A stretch of 64,000 nucleotides of DNA from Planctomycetota bacterium (GCA_026692905.1 JAPLNL010000119.1:271072-335071); one strand, 5' to 3'; shown: positions 28,130 through 36,908, counted from the first letter of the stretch. The notes: generated by a model from the sequence alone, not told the origin. Made by a program: numbers and translations.

Positions 28130-28915
28130 TCACTGTGGCAGGCTTGATGGGTCATCCGTCAACGAATTTGCATTCACCATACCGATATCCACCACGAACA
28201 AAGCATCGTTGTAGTCCAAGTCGCCACCACCCACGATGTCCTCGAAACCGATCAATAGGTAGGGTGAGTCGGGCATTGCAAATGCAACAACGTGTTGCAA
28301 CCGATCGCTGTTCTTCGACGAATCATTCCATAACCAAGCGAGGTTCGTATTGGTTTGCCCAGAATCTCGCCACTTGTTGAATGCGTCCGAAATCAGAAAG
28401 AAGTCCAACTGCCACCCGTTACCACCCTTGCCCAGGTCCACAAAGTCGCCGGCGCGAAGCGGTTCGTTCACAGTACGACTTCCACTCCCGATCGAGGCGT
28501 TAGGGAAAATGACTTTGGGCGATCCAGGCGTAGGGCTACCTGCGGGTGTGAACGCAAATCCTAATGTATTCCGATACCCCGCACCTTCGGCAAGGAAGTA
28601 AACACGAATGGTCTCAACAGCTTCCTGACGCAGGAAGAGTTTGGCCGAGTCGAGCTTGAATCCAGTAGCGTTCGAGAAAACGACGCTCTCTTTCAGGTTG
28701 TTATTGATAATGGTTTGGAATTTCGGTAGCCATTGGCCATTGAAAGTCGCTGCTCGCGAGTCCGAACCTGTTACTTGGACGTTACCGATGACCGGCAAAT
28801 TAAGTGGGACTGGAGTCGCTTGCGGACTGGCTGGAGTACCTGCGTTAGCAATCCCGCTCGAGCCCATCAGCATGAGGCCTAGGGTGAACCAGTTGTGTTT
28901 CGAAAGTCTCATCAA
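28130..28915 (-). CDS. Secreted DUF4114-domain protein
   Basis: A 261-residue protein with a signal peptide (MMRLSKHNWFTLGLMLMG, cleavage after GIANA). The C-terminal part has FEDIVGGGDLDYNDALFVVD, the acidic hallmark of DUF4114, which likely binds calcium. The middle contains LKESVVFSNATGF and ETIRVYFLAEGAGYRN, also family-like. DUF4114 proteins are exported, often adhesin-like, and lack a defined function. It is the first gene of a minus-strand set continuing into TadE-TadG-TadE with 41 bases between, so it may be displayed by, or work with, that complex. This link is inferred from position only. Confidence 0.82.
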   Translation of the reverse strand: MMRLSKHNWFTLGLMLMGSSGIANAGTPASPQATPVPLNLPVIGNVQVTGSDSRAATFNGQWLPKFQTIINNNLKESVVFSNATGFKLDSAKLFLRQEAVETIRVYFLAEGAGYRNTLGFAFTPAGSPTPGSPKVIFPNASIGSGSRTVNEPLRAGDFVDLGKGGNGWQLDFFLISDAFNKWRDSGQTNTNLAWLWNDSSKNSDRLQHVVAFAMPDSPYLLIGFEDIVGGGDLDYNDALFVVDIGMVNANSLTDDPSSLPQ

Positions 28916-29354
28916 TGCACCTCGTGAAGCAAGTTCAAAGTCGACAGCATGAGATACCCCATGCCATTTCCTTTCTGAAGCGTAGCTTTGCTTTTTCCCG
29001 CAAGTGCCGACGGTTTGAACCTTTTCCGAAATCCCTCGCTCAAGGGAGGGTGAAGATAGTGCTTGATATGGGGTTACACGCTACGGATATTTCGTCCCAT
29101 TTTCGATCTCATTAATCGTTTTTGTGATTGGCGAAAGCGAACAAACATCTGCTTTTTTCATGCTTTAGACGCGAAAACTCAGCTGCGGAAGAATCCTCTT
29201 CGGGGGGCATGAAATTCGCGGTGGGACGCAAGCAGTTGCTAGACAGCAATAAGCGTTTTCCTTACGGCTTGTTTTGCGAAAATCGGACTTGCTATTGCCC
29301 CCGGCGCATCCACAAAAGCGGGTCGCGGACATTCTGCTGAACGCGTAATGAAAG
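28916..29354. other. Gene-free region with possible structured RNA elements
   Basis: These 439 bases lie between the DUF4114 gene's 5' end and the stop of the TerB-like gene. Open frames here are short and not protein-like. On the plus strand there is a hairpin with a UUCG loop at about 29193-29206 and a TTGCT/AGCAA hairpin at about 29236-29249. The upstream promoter of the Tad cluster should also lie here. Confidence 0.35.
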
Positions 29355-29708
29355 CTACTGTGCTTTTTTCCCGACGAGCTTGTCGATCAACTTATCGAGC
29401 TCTACCCGCTCAATACCCATTTTGGCAGCAGCTAAAGCAAATAGCCGCTTCTCAACTTCGCTTAATTTACCGTCAGCGGCCATGATTCGAACCAAATCGG
29501 AAAGCATCGCAATCTGCTCTTCTTTTTCAGTAGGCAATTTAAGTGAAGCTTCGTCGCTCAAAGCATAAGATACTGCATTGCCCAAATCAGCTTCATCTAG
29601 CCCCATTTCTCCACACCGATCCACCAGCAATGCAATTTCGCCCTCGGATAAACTGCCATCGGCAGAAGCCATTATCACAAGGTTTTTGAGGTGGTCCAAA
29701 TGTTGCAT
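29355..29708 (-). CDS. TerB-like (tellurite resistance TerB fold) protein
   Basis: A 117-residue all-helical cytoplasmic protein. The paired segments LVIMASADGSLSEGEIALLVDRCGEMGL and LVRIMAADGKLSEVEKRLFALAAAKMGI are the two metal-binding D-G-x-L/I-x-x-x-E halves of the TerB fold. Tellurite genes are absent around it. In this setting TerB-like proteins are generic and their role is unclear. It is followed downstream by the Tad cluster on the same strand after the gap described above. Confidence 0.8.
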   Translation of the reverse strand: MQHLDHLKNLVIMASADGSLSEGEIALLVDRCGEMGLDEADLGNAVSYALSDEASLKLPTEKEEQIAMLSDLVRIMAADGKLSEVEKRLFALAAAKMGIERVELDKLIDKLVGKKAQ

Positions 29709-29776
29709 AGCGTACTCTTTCCAGGGTTGATAGGAAATCTGATCATAGTCGAAACGTCACCAAACTGTTCTGCAGA

Positions 29777-30316
29777 CTAACTAAAACTTGCGACACTTTC
29801 CTGCGAGGTGGTTTCAACGTCCATCGCGTTGGATTCGCTGAGGCTGTGCAACGTCCTTTTCGTTGGTAGTGCAACACGTCTAGAGACTAGAGTGACCAAA
29901 ATTCCATCTTGGACTTTTTCACCATTTTGATTGAACAGCTGGCGGTACCAATGTACTTCCCCGTGCTTTCGCCCTCTCGGCTTCAAATCGATGATTTCCG
30001 TTACCGCACGGATAGAGTCGCCGATAAAAACAGGTTTGGTAAAACTCCAGCTGCGTATATCGACCAAAGCAGCAGTCAAAACGGCAGGGGCATTCGAACT
30101 TAACCCTGCAAGGATGGACAGCCCAAGCAAACCGTGAGCAACCGGTTTTCCGAAAGGACCATTTGCAGCAAACTCAGGATCGGTATGAAGCGGATCGTGA
30201 TCGCCAGTGAGATCTGCGAAAGACTGGAGGTCCGATGCCGCGATGGAACGCTCGGAGCTAGTCCATTTATCGCCAATGTTAAGTTGCTCAAAAGCGAGCG
30301 GTTCGATTGTAACCAT
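29777..30316 (-). CDS. MaoC-like hot-dog dehydratase
   Basis: A 179-residue protein with a single hot-dog domain. The hydratase motif is intact: Asp39-His40-Asp41-Pro42-Leu43-His44 in LTGDHDPLHTD, with PVAHGLLGLSILAGL packing the central helix. The family hydrates enoyl-CoA esters, so (R)-specific enoyl-CoA hydratase activity is likely. The last ~30 residues (LPTKRTLHSLSESN) are an unstructured addition. It stands alone with 68 bases to the TerB-like gene on the same strand, and the substrate is not indicated by the context. Confidence 0.85.
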   Translation of the reverse strand: MVTIEPLAFEQLNIGDKWTSSERSIAASDLQSFADLTGDHDPLHTDPEFAANGPFGKPVAHGLLGLSILAGLSSNAPAVLTAALVDIRSWSFTKPVFIGDSIRAVTEIIDLKPRGRKHGEVHWYRQLFNQNGEKVQDGILVTLVSRRVALPTKRTLHSLSESNAMDVETTSQESVASFS

Positions 30317-30623
30317 CTAGCATCCATCTCCATCCAAATGGCCAGTAAGCCGAGAACCCAAAGTCTCATTTACAACGCCTGCCAGATTCTCAGATGGTAG
30401 ACGGTTTGTTGCAACCCCGATTCCCGTCAAACCAGGAGTCCAATCTTCAAAATCTAAGCCTAAATTAGAATAATTGCTCAATATTACTCAGTTCGCCCGA
30501 ACGCCCTAGGCTGCCAGAACCCGCCGTTCGCCTTACATTCCCGCATCTTGCGTGAACTCGTTTTGGGTACAATTGGGACGCAATTCACTGACGAACCATT
30601 GCTACGACCAAAACGCAACTCTC
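30317..30623. other. Intergenic region upstream of the esterase/FG-GAP gene
   Basis: This divergent gap of 307 bases is relatively A/T-rich near 30460-30490 (TTAGAATAATTGCTCAATATTA), which may hold promoter elements. I see no gene, repeat or RNA motif. Confidence 0.35.
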
Positions 30624-32648
30624 ATGCAAACTCGATTTTACAATCTCCGACAAATGGTGTTCGCTACCGTCTGCGCACTGACGTTCAGTCCTTTTGCAAA
30701 GGCACAAGAGTCCACCAAGCAGCTTGATTTGCTGATCGTTGCTGGACAGTCCAATGCGACCGGTTTCGATACCGATCCCGATAAGCTTGGTGTCGATGAG
30801 TTGGACGCGTTGATCCGGTTTCGATTTCGAGTTGGCGACCCTCCACCAGACGAGCACGATTCGAGTTCGTCAAGGACGAAGTGGACGACACTCGGTAGTC
30901 AGCCGCTTGGTAAACCGGGTCCAAATTCAGAGCCTCGACAATATGGAAATTTTGCCAATCCAAAGGGTGGCTTTGGGCCGGAAGTGGCGTTCGCTCGCAA
31001 GATAAAACGACGTGACAAACAGACAGGAAGAGCGACGGAGCTCGCAGTTGTCAAAGCAGCCTTTAGCGGCACTAGCGTTGCCGACGATTGGGATCCAGCA
31101 GGCGAAGGCAAACGAGGAGCATGCTATCGGGCATTGGTCGAAGAAATCCGAGAGGCAAAATCGCTGGCTGAGGCCGAGGGCTTAACCGTTAACTTTCGAG
31201 GCCTAGCATGGGTTCAAGGGGAATCCGACGCAAATGCAAACGATGCTCCGAAATACGCCGAGCGATTGAAGGCGATGTTTCGTTCTTTGCGGCGGGATAT
31301 CCAAGCTGAAAGATTACCGGTTCTCGTCTCCGTGAATGTTCATTTTCACGAAGAGAAAAATAAGTTCATGCCTGAGATCATCGCAGCACAAAAGCGCGTC
31401 GGTCACGAGTTCCCTATTTGCAGATATGTTGACACACGTGGAGCGGCGATCGCAAATGATGTTCACTTTAATAGCGAAGGCACCAACGAGGTTGGGAAAC
31501 GTTTTGCATCGGCTTTGCTTGCGATAGAAAACGAAAGCTCATCGGAAAATGGTCCACCAAAAAACACCAGCTGGACGAAACACGTCGTATACGAAGGGGC
31601 TGGGTGCGTGACGGCGGTTGCAGGGGACTTCAATGGCGATGGATTGATCGATATTGTTTGCAACGCGGGCAAAAAGACCCAGTTGCTCGTTGCTCCCGAC
31701 TGGAAGCCCATTGTCTTAAACTCCGGGGACATGGATTGGATACACAGCGAAACGATGGACGTGGACGGTGACGGCGATCTCGACGTTATCGGTACTCCGT
31801 ACAGCCCTGGCCGTATCGTCTGGTTGGAGTGCCCGTCGCAACCACTCAACGAACGTTGGAATGAACGGCTTATCGACGATCAAGTGAACGGTGTGCACGG
31901 GCTGCTTGTTGGAAACATCGACAACGTCGGGCGACTCGACTTGCTTGCGACGAGTGCTCAACCCACAGGCCCATTTCCGTATTCCCTAGTCTGGTATCGT
32001 ATTCCTTCGGACCCGCGTGCAGCTGAGCGTTGGGAACGTTTCGTTTTCGCGGCGGGCGACGCTCCAGGTCTATCGCATTACTTGGGCGTTGGCGATATCG
32101 ATGGTGATGGTTTGCCAGATGCAGCCTCGGCTGCAAAAGGGGATGACACCAAGGCGGGTGCTGATGGCCAATGGTTTGCTTGGTGGCGAGCAGGCAAAGA
32201 TCCTACCCAGCCCTGGATAAAGGAGGTTGTTTCGGCTAGACAACCTGGAGCTACCAATATCCATCCCGCTGATGTCAACGGCGATGGCAAGATGGATATG
32301 ATCGCGTCTCGTGGCCATGGCCAAGGTGTCGTTTGGTTCGAGCGAGAGACAAACTCTGCTCAATGGGCTGAGCACACGATTGATGGCGAATTGCGCGAAC
32401 CGCATTGCTTGGCAGCGATCGACTTAGATCGAGATGGAGACGTCGATGTGGCAACGGTCGCTTATGGTAGCGAGAGAGCCATGTGGTACGAGAACGATGG
32501 GCGAGGAAACTTCAAGTCGCGTTTGGTAGGCGAGAAGCAGCAAGCCTACGACATACGCATTATCGACTTGGACCAAGATGGTGACCTAGACTTTGTTGTA
32601 GCTGGACGTGCGAGTAACAACGTGGTTTGGTACGAAAATCCAAACTAG
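30624..32648 (+). CDS. Secreted sialate O-acetylesterase-like protein with FG-GAP repeats
   Basis: I start this at the ATG at 30624, which places a signal peptide at residues 1-28 (MQTRFYNLRQMVFATVCALTF, ending AKA-QE). The GTG at 30552 would bury it. The 674-residue protein has two parts. Residues about 32-300 are a SGNH esterase of the SASA type, with the nucleophile in VAGQSNATG and FNSEGTNEVGKRFA near its end. From about 325 on there are six FG-GAP/VCBS units with calcium loops such as DFNGDGLIDI, DVDGDGDLDV, DIDGDGLPDA and DLDQDGDLDF, which form a beta-propeller. It probably removes acetyl groups from external carbohydrate while the propeller binds ligand. Confidence 0.88.
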   Translation: MQTRFYNLRQMVFATVCALTFSPFAKAQESTKQLDLLIVAGQSNATGFDTDPDKLGVDELDALIRFRFRVGDPPPDEHDSSSSRTKWTTLGSQPLGKPGPNSEPRQYGNFANPKGGFGPEVAFARKIKRRDKQTGRATELAVVKAAFSGTSVADDWDPAGEGKRGACYRALVEEIREAKSLAEAEGLTVNFRGLAWVQGESDANANDAPKYAERLKAMFRSLRRDIQAERLPVLVSVNVHFHEEKNKFMPEIIAAQKRVGHEFPICRYVDTRGAAIANDVHFNSEGTNEVGKRFASALLAIENESSSENGPPKNTSWTKHVVYEGAGCVTAVAGDFNGDGLIDIVCNAGKKTQLLVAPDWKPIVLNSGDMDWIHSETMDVDGDGDLDVIGTPYSPGRIVWLECPSQPLNERWNERLIDDQVNGVHGLLVGNIDNVGRLDLLATSAQPTGPFPYSLVWYRIPSDPRAAERWERFVFAAGDAPGLSHYLGVGDIDGDGLPDAASAAKGDDTKAGADGQWFAWWRAGKDPTQPWIKEVVSARQPGATNIHPADVNGDGKMDMIASRGHGQGVVWFERETNSAQWAEHTIDGELREPHCLAAIDLDRDGDVDVATVAYGSERAMWYENDGRGNFKSRLVGEKQQAYDIRIIDLDQDGDLDFVVAGRASNNVVWYENPN

Positions 32649-32720
32649 GGGCTAGCGCCCAATGGCTAATCAACGGGTACAAGGCGACGTGCTTAATGCG
32701 TATTCCACATTAAGTCACAG

Positions 32721-32789
32721 GTAGCGAAACTCGTCAAGAGTTTCGGTAGAACCAGGGAATTCGCCGAAAGTCTTGACGACTTTCGCTAC
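32721..32789. repeat. Family B twin-hairpin repeat, intact copy
   Basis: Two 26-base arms, 32721-32746 and 32764-32789, pair with each other almost perfectly, and each arm also folds on itself. Arm 1 has stem CGAAACTC/GAGTTTCG with loop GTCAA; arm 2 has CGAAAGTC/GACTTTCG with loop TTGAC. The element sits between convergent genes. Confidence 0.9.
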
Positions 32790-32838
32790 TCTGCAAAACA
32801 AAAACAGCCCAAGTTTTTAGTTTTGACGACGCACGGCG

Positions 32839-33759
32839 CTAGCGTTTTGAAAAACGTTCAGCCAAACCATTCAGCTCAGCAACCGGCGCCGGTCCCTCGT
32901 GAAAGTAGATCGCATAACGCAATCGCAACACGCTCTCTTTTTTGAATATGTCGTTTACCGCCGTTTCCGCACCATTCGTATAAGCTGCTTCACCAAAGGG
33001 GCTCACGGAAAAAAGTCCGTAGTTGCGAACATGATACCGACTTGGTCGAAAATTCTCTGGATGATCAAATAGCGTCACGCCATATCCTTTGCCATCGATT
33101 GGTCCCTCGTAGTCCACCCAAGCGGAACGCTGCCCCCAACAGTCCTTCGTTCCTGTTTTTCCATCGGCATTCATTACTTTACCTTGGCCTTTGTCCTCTC
33201 GTTGAGACTCGGCCAACCGAAAACCAAAGAGCCCCTCCTTGGTATCGCGGAAATTCACATCCGAACCGGCCATCTTAAACTGAATGTCATATTCAAGCAT
33301 TCTGTTGGCATGAATCGTAATCGTTGTCGTTTCGATCATGATGTCTGCTGCGTTCCGATCGAGCCAATGATTCGTGACTCGCATGATCGCAGGATTGCCT
33401 TCCGAGGTTCGCAGTTCTACGCCTCGGTTTTCGATTTTCCCTTTCTCGGCCCAGAATTGGAGCTCGTTGACCTCATCGACGGACACCCAAATTCCTTTAT
33501 GGTGAGGGTGGTCCCCTTGATAATCCTCGCCGACGATTGGACGAGTTAATAGAGCGCCATCGGCAGCCTTAACTGGGAAAAAAAAGGGTTTTGGCAGACT
33601 TTTGGCGAACCGGTAAGTCGTGAATTCTTTGTCGTTGATCGTTACGGAAACAGTGTCTCCATTTCGAAGAAGTTTGACCGAATCCGCGGCTACGGCGACT
33701 TGCGGCATCGCGACTGAAAACAAAACGAGTATCAATGCTGCGGCTAGGATTTTTTTCAT
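32839..33759 (-). CDS. Secreted DUF6807 (PmoA-like) protein
   Basis: A 306-residue protein with a signal peptide (MKKILAAALILVLFSVAMP, cleavage near VAVAA). The body has GEDYQGDHPHHKGIWVSVDEVN, the most conserved segment of the DUF6807 family (earlier called PmoA for a supposed methane monooxygenase link), and the C-terminal LRLRYAIYFHEGPAP. Proteins of this type are abundant in planctomycetes and are probably periplasmic. The name does not imply methane oxidation. The fold is a beta-sandwich and the substrate is unknown; a carbohydrate-related role is inference from its usual company. Confidence 0.88.
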   Translation of the reverse strand: MKKILAAALILVLFSVAMPQVAVAADSVKLLRNGDTVSVTINDKEFTTYRFAKSLPKPFFFPVKAADGALLTRPIVGEDYQGDHPHHKGIWVSVDEVNELQFWAEKGKIENRGVELRTSEGNPAIMRVTNHWLDRNAADIMIETTTITIHANRMLEYDIQFKMAGSDVNFRDTKEGLFGFRLAESQREDKGQGKVMNADGKTGTKDCWGQRSAWVDYEGPIDGKGYGVTLFDHPENFRPSRYHVRNYGLFSVSPFGEAAYTNGAETAVNDIFKKESVLRLRYAIYFHEGPAPVAELNGLAERFSKR

Positions 33760-33829
33760 GTTAGTTGCTAAATCAGGAGGTGAGGAATTGGATGTTTTAG
33801 AGACTGTGTAAAAATTCGCATCGTACGCC

Positions 33830-34152
33830 TAGCACGACGCGCAAGCTAGTGAATTCAGTACCTAGCACGACGCGCAAGCTAGTGAATTCAGTACCTGCAC
33901 GACGCGCAAGCTAGTGAATTCAGTACCCAGCACGACGCGCAAGCTAGTGAATTCAGTGCCTAGCACGACGCGCAAGCTAGTGAATTCAGTGCCTAGCACG
34001 ACGCGCAAGCTAGTGAATTCAGTACCCAGCACGACGCGCAAGCTAGTGAATTCACGCCGGTTCTTCCAAACGCAAGCTAGTGAATTCAGTACCCAGCACG
34101 ACGCGCAAGCTAGTGAATTCGGCTCCATTCCACTAGCTTGCGCGTCGTGCTA
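33830..34152. repeat. 33-bp tandem array of family A arms, ending in an inverted copy
   Basis: Units begin at 33830, 33863, 33896 (one base deleted), 33928, 33961, 33994, 34027 and 34094, each TAGCACGACGCGCAAG followed by CTAGTGAATTC and a short spacer (AGTACC or AGTGCC). A 5'-truncated unit lies at 34071-34087. An inverted unit at 34132-34152 closes the array. The array fills the gap between the DUF6807 gene start and the argC stop. Because the period is a multiple of three, long but meaningless open frames appear on both strands. Confidence 0.95.
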
Positions 34153-34177
34153 CCTAGCCTTCATGATGTCCCGCGTC

Positions 34178-35188
34178 TTATAGCAGGCCCATGGTTGGGT
34201 CTAAACCAAACATGCAGTTCATGTTTTGGATCGCCGCACCGCTCGCACCCTTGACCAAGTTATCGATGGCCGAAACAAGGATGATGCGAGGTCCGTTTTC
34301 GCGGACCGTAATGTCGACATAATTGGTTCTCGAGACAAATCGCGTTGCAGGCAAATGCGAGACGACTCGAACAAAGGTGCTTGAGTCATAATAGGTGTTC
34401 AAGCATTCACGAATCTGATTTGGGGTCGCCCCGGCAGCCGGATGGACATAAATCGTCGACAGAATTCCCCTCTCCATCGGGGTCAAATGCGGGGTGAAGA
34501 CAATTTGGGGTTCGACTCCACTGAAACGCTTCACGATATCCACGATCTCAGGCTGATGGCGATGATTGCCTACTGAGTAAGCTGAAATGCTTTCGTTGGT
34601 TTCACAGTATAGATTTCCAAGCTTTGGAGTTCGACCGGCACCACTGATACCTGACTTGCTATCAACGATGATATCCAACGGCGAAATAAGGCCCTCCTTT
34701 AGCAAAGGTGATAGGGGCAAAATTGCAGAGGTTGGGTAACAGCCTGGATTGGCAACCAGACGACAATCTTTTAATTCGCCCGCAAACAGTTCGGGGAGTC
34801 CGTACGGGGTCATTCCCAATCGCCCCGCATCCGGGTGCTTTTCGCCATACCATTTTTCGTAAAGTGCCGGCGTACTCAGCCGATAGTCAGCAGACAAATC
34901 GATGACGCGACATCCGGCATCCAATAATTGCATCACGATATGCGCTGATGCCCCATGCGGCAAACAGGAGAAAGCCACATCGCAGCGCTCAGCAACCTGC
35001 ACCGGAGTCAAATCCTCAACGGGCAGTCGAAGCCTGCGGACAAGACTAGGATGCATATCGGCAATCATACTACCATCCGCTTGGCGACTGGTCGCTGCAA
35101 GGATTTGAACCTGAGGATGCCCAATAAGCCATTCGATCGCTTCGATAGCCGTGTATCCAGAAGCGCCAATAATGCCTACTCGAATCAT
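34178..35188 (-). CDS. argC: N-acetyl-gamma-glutamyl-phosphate reductase
   Basis: A 336-residue cytoplasmic enzyme that reduces N-acetylglutamyl phosphate with NADPH in arginine synthesis. The Rossmann motif is GIIGASGYTAIE at 6-17. The active-site Cys150 is in VANPGCYPTSAIL, a signature of the family. KSGISGAGR and HRHQPEI are also conserved. Length is normal. No other arg gene is adjacent, so it is a scattered arginine gene, as is common in planctomycetes. It is followed by the family A tandem array. Confidence 0.95.
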   Translation of the reverse strand: MIRVGIIGASGYTAIEAIEWLIGHPQVQILAATSRQADGSMIADMHPSLVRRLRLPVEDLTPVQVAERCDVAFSCLPHGASAHIVMQLLDAGCRVIDLSADYRLSTPALYEKWYGEKHPDAGRLGMTPYGLPELFAGELKDCRLVANPGCYPTSAILPLSPLLKEGLISPLDIIVDSKSGISGAGRTPKLGNLYCETNESISAYSVGNHRHQPEIVDIVKRFSGVEPQIVFTPHLTPMERGILSTIYVHPAAGATPNQIRECLNTYYDSSTFVRVVSHLPATRFVSRTNYVDITVRENGPRIILVSAIDNLVKGASGAAIQNMNCMFGLDPTMGLL

Positions 35189-35215
35189 GCGAATCCCTTT
35201 GCAAGAGTTTATGAT

Positions 35216-35274
35216 GTGGCATAGGCTTCCAGCCTGTGGTTAGAACGCTTTCTCAGGCTGGACGTCTATGCCAC
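35216..35274. repeat. Inverted repeat upstream of argC (GTGGCATAGGCTTCCAGCC type)
   Basis: The left arm GTGGCATAGGCTTCCAGCCTG begins at 35216 and its imperfect complement (CAGGCTGGACGTCTATGCCAC) ends at 35274. The central 17 bases are unpaired. It starts 27 bases upstream of the argC start, in the gap towards the Nudix gene, so it may lie in the argC leader. No further copy was seen in the window. Confidence 0.75.
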
Positions 35275-35350
35275 TGGAACAATGAATCTGCGGTTTGCTT
35301 GCAATTTATCGTGCAAGCAAATCTGATTCTACGCGAAATCGCGGTATTGG

Positions 35351-36031
35351 CTACATGAACCAGGGTTCCTCAATTTGTTCCTTCAAAATTTCGCGAACCA
35401 TATTGCGAAGCTGCCCGAGCACCATGGCGGTAGCTCCCCATACGAAATGTTCACCAACACGAAACCCGGGGGCATCAAATTGGACGGTTCCTCGTTTCAA
35501 AGTCCCGACGCTAATCGCTTCGTCCTCAATTAAATCACGTAAAGGAAAGAAAATTAGTTCAGCCACCTCATCCGGATTTGGTTTGAAGGCAGGCCGAAAG
35601 GAACTCGTAGCCACAATAGGAGTCACGGTGTGCCGACTCGCATAAACATACAGCGGAGCGAGTTCGCAAATCGGTTGCATGTACTCGGTCGTGCAGCCGA
35701 GTTCTTCGCCAAACTCTCTGCATGCAGTTCGCCAAACAGTCTCTCCTGAATCCGAGCGACCACCTGGCAATGAAACTTGCCCGCCATGGTCAGCCATTTG
35801 AGTTGGGCGAAGTGTCAATGGGATCGTCCAGTCAGAGCCCGAAATGGGAATCAGGCAAATCAGTACTGCGGCGGGATGAGAATATCGGGGAGCAGGGCCG
35901 CGGTGGCGCCCATAAGCGTATTGAGGAGCCAGTTCGCGATGCGAGTCGCTATGCGTCGTTGTGGTTCCAGGTTTTGCCGCCCGACGACGAAGCAATTCCG
36001 GGAGGTTGGATAGATTTCCTGTCTCGTTCAT
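35351..36031 (-). CDS. Nudix hydrolase, probably CoA pyrophosphatase-like
   Basis: I start this at the ATG at 36031 (MNETGNLSNLPELLRRR); the frame is open to 36103 but the extra part is not family-like. The 226-residue protein has an intact Nudix box GGRSDSGETVWRTACREFGEELG at about 90-112, with the metal-binding Glu residues in REFGEE. The segment upstream, AAVLICLIPISGSDWTIPLTLR, then GQVSLPGG, matches the NudL/CoA diphosphatase branch. It would cleave CoA or a related nucleotide diphosphate in the cytoplasm. It is divergent from the histidine phosphatase gene by 133 bases. Confidence 0.85.
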   Translation of the reverse strand: MNETGNLSNLPELLRRRAAKPGTTTTHSDSHRELAPQYAYGRHRGPAPRYSHPAAVLICLIPISGSDWTIPLTLRPTQMADHGGQVSLPGGRSDSGETVWRTACREFGEELGCTTEYMQPICELAPLYVYASRHTVTPIVATSSFRPAFKPNPDEVAELIFFPLRDLIEDEAISVGTLKRGTVQFDAPGFRVGEHFVWGATAMVLGQLRNMVREILKEQIEEPWFM

Positions 36032-36164
36032 AACAAAATCAGTCGCAGTACAAGATGCCAAGAGCGAATTCACTTTTGACGAGAATTGGATCGGAACATA
36101 CATTAAGTCTCACGGACGCTCCATTCTAAGCGAAAATGCCATCGATTACGACAATCTTACACCC

Positions 36165-36842
36165 ATGCACCATTTGCCAAGTTTGCTTTTGATTCGCCAT
36201 GCCCAGTCCGAGAACAACGCTCTCGAGGATCAATATCGCGTCCCTGACCCCAATATCACGGAACTGGGAGTCAAACAATCTCAAAAGCTCGCCCCGGTTG
36301 TTTCTAAACTCAACCCAACCATACTTTACTGCAGCCCGTTCCTTAGATCATTGGAAACCACTCGCTGGATTGCACAACGGACGTCTGTGGTGCCGACGAT
36401 TCGGCAAGACATCTATGAACAAGGCGGCTGCCACAGCGGATATCAACCAGGCAAGCGACTCGCGGTCGCGGGAATGAATCGTCAGACTATCGCAGCGAAA
36501 TATTCACGATGGAATATAGATGATCGTATCACCGATCAAGGTTGGTACGATCTCGATCACTACGAAACCGAGGAGGAAGCGAAAGAACGGGCCAAACGGG
36601 TCCGGACATGGTTTGAGTCGGAATCAACAACGCACAGCGGTCAAGATCGAGTCGCAATGGTGATTCACGCCGATTTCAAACTCCGCTTGCTTGAGGCCTT
36701 TCTTGAGGACGAAGCTATTGAAGAAAAGCTAGGGGATATCATAAACACTTCCATGACTAGACTTTCCCGTTCCAAAGGTCGATGGCGCATCGACTACTGG
36801 AATGTCTTCACGCACCTCGATCATCACGAAATATCCTGCTGA
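36165..36842 (+). CDS. Histidine phosphatase family protein
   Basis: I start this at the ATG at 36165, giving 225 residues and placing the catalytic motif RHAQ at residues 11-14 (LLLIRHAQSENN). The frame is open further back to 35961, overlapping the Nudix start, but that region has no conserved sequence. ITELGVKQSQKL and YCSPFLRSLETTRWIA are conserved family segments, and the second His is in VIHADFKLRLLEA. The enzyme should form a phosphohistidine intermediate on substrates such as phosphoglycerate or phosphosugars; the substrate is not known. Confidence 0.85.
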   Translation: MHHLPSLLLIRHAQSENNALEDQYRVPDPNITELGVKQSQKLAPVVSKLNPTILYCSPFLRSLETTRWIAQRTSVVPTIRQDIYEQGGCHSGYQPGKRLAVAGMNRQTIAAKYSRWNIDDRITDQGWYDLDHYETEEEAKERAKRVRTWFESESTTHSGQDRVAMVIHADFKLRLLEAFLEDEAIEEKLGDIINTSMTRLSRSKGRWRIDYWNVFTHLDHHEISC

Positions 36843-36908
36843 GATGACCGGCAGTGGTTAGAGTATTCAATGTCACTCGCCTTTCGGGGTACCGAGAAGC
36901 ATTTTGGA

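Noticed and set aside
29221..29233. GTGGGACGCAAGC resembling part of the cyclic-di-GMP-I riboswitch
   Set aside because: The required GGCAAACC segment and GGUUACC-like 3' part are missing, and no gene lies downstream on that strand.
33862..34183. Long open frames on both strands within the tandem array, with repeated FTSLRVVLGTE-type or KLVNSVPSTTR-type peptides
   Set aside because: The 33-bp period is divisible by three, so the repeat leaves frames open by arithmetic. No start signals or family resemblance support translation.
35961..36164. Upstream extension of the histidine phosphatase frame
   Set aside because: It overlaps the start of the divergent Nudix gene and lacks conserved residues. 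The RHAQ motif sits at the family's usual distance from the later ATG.
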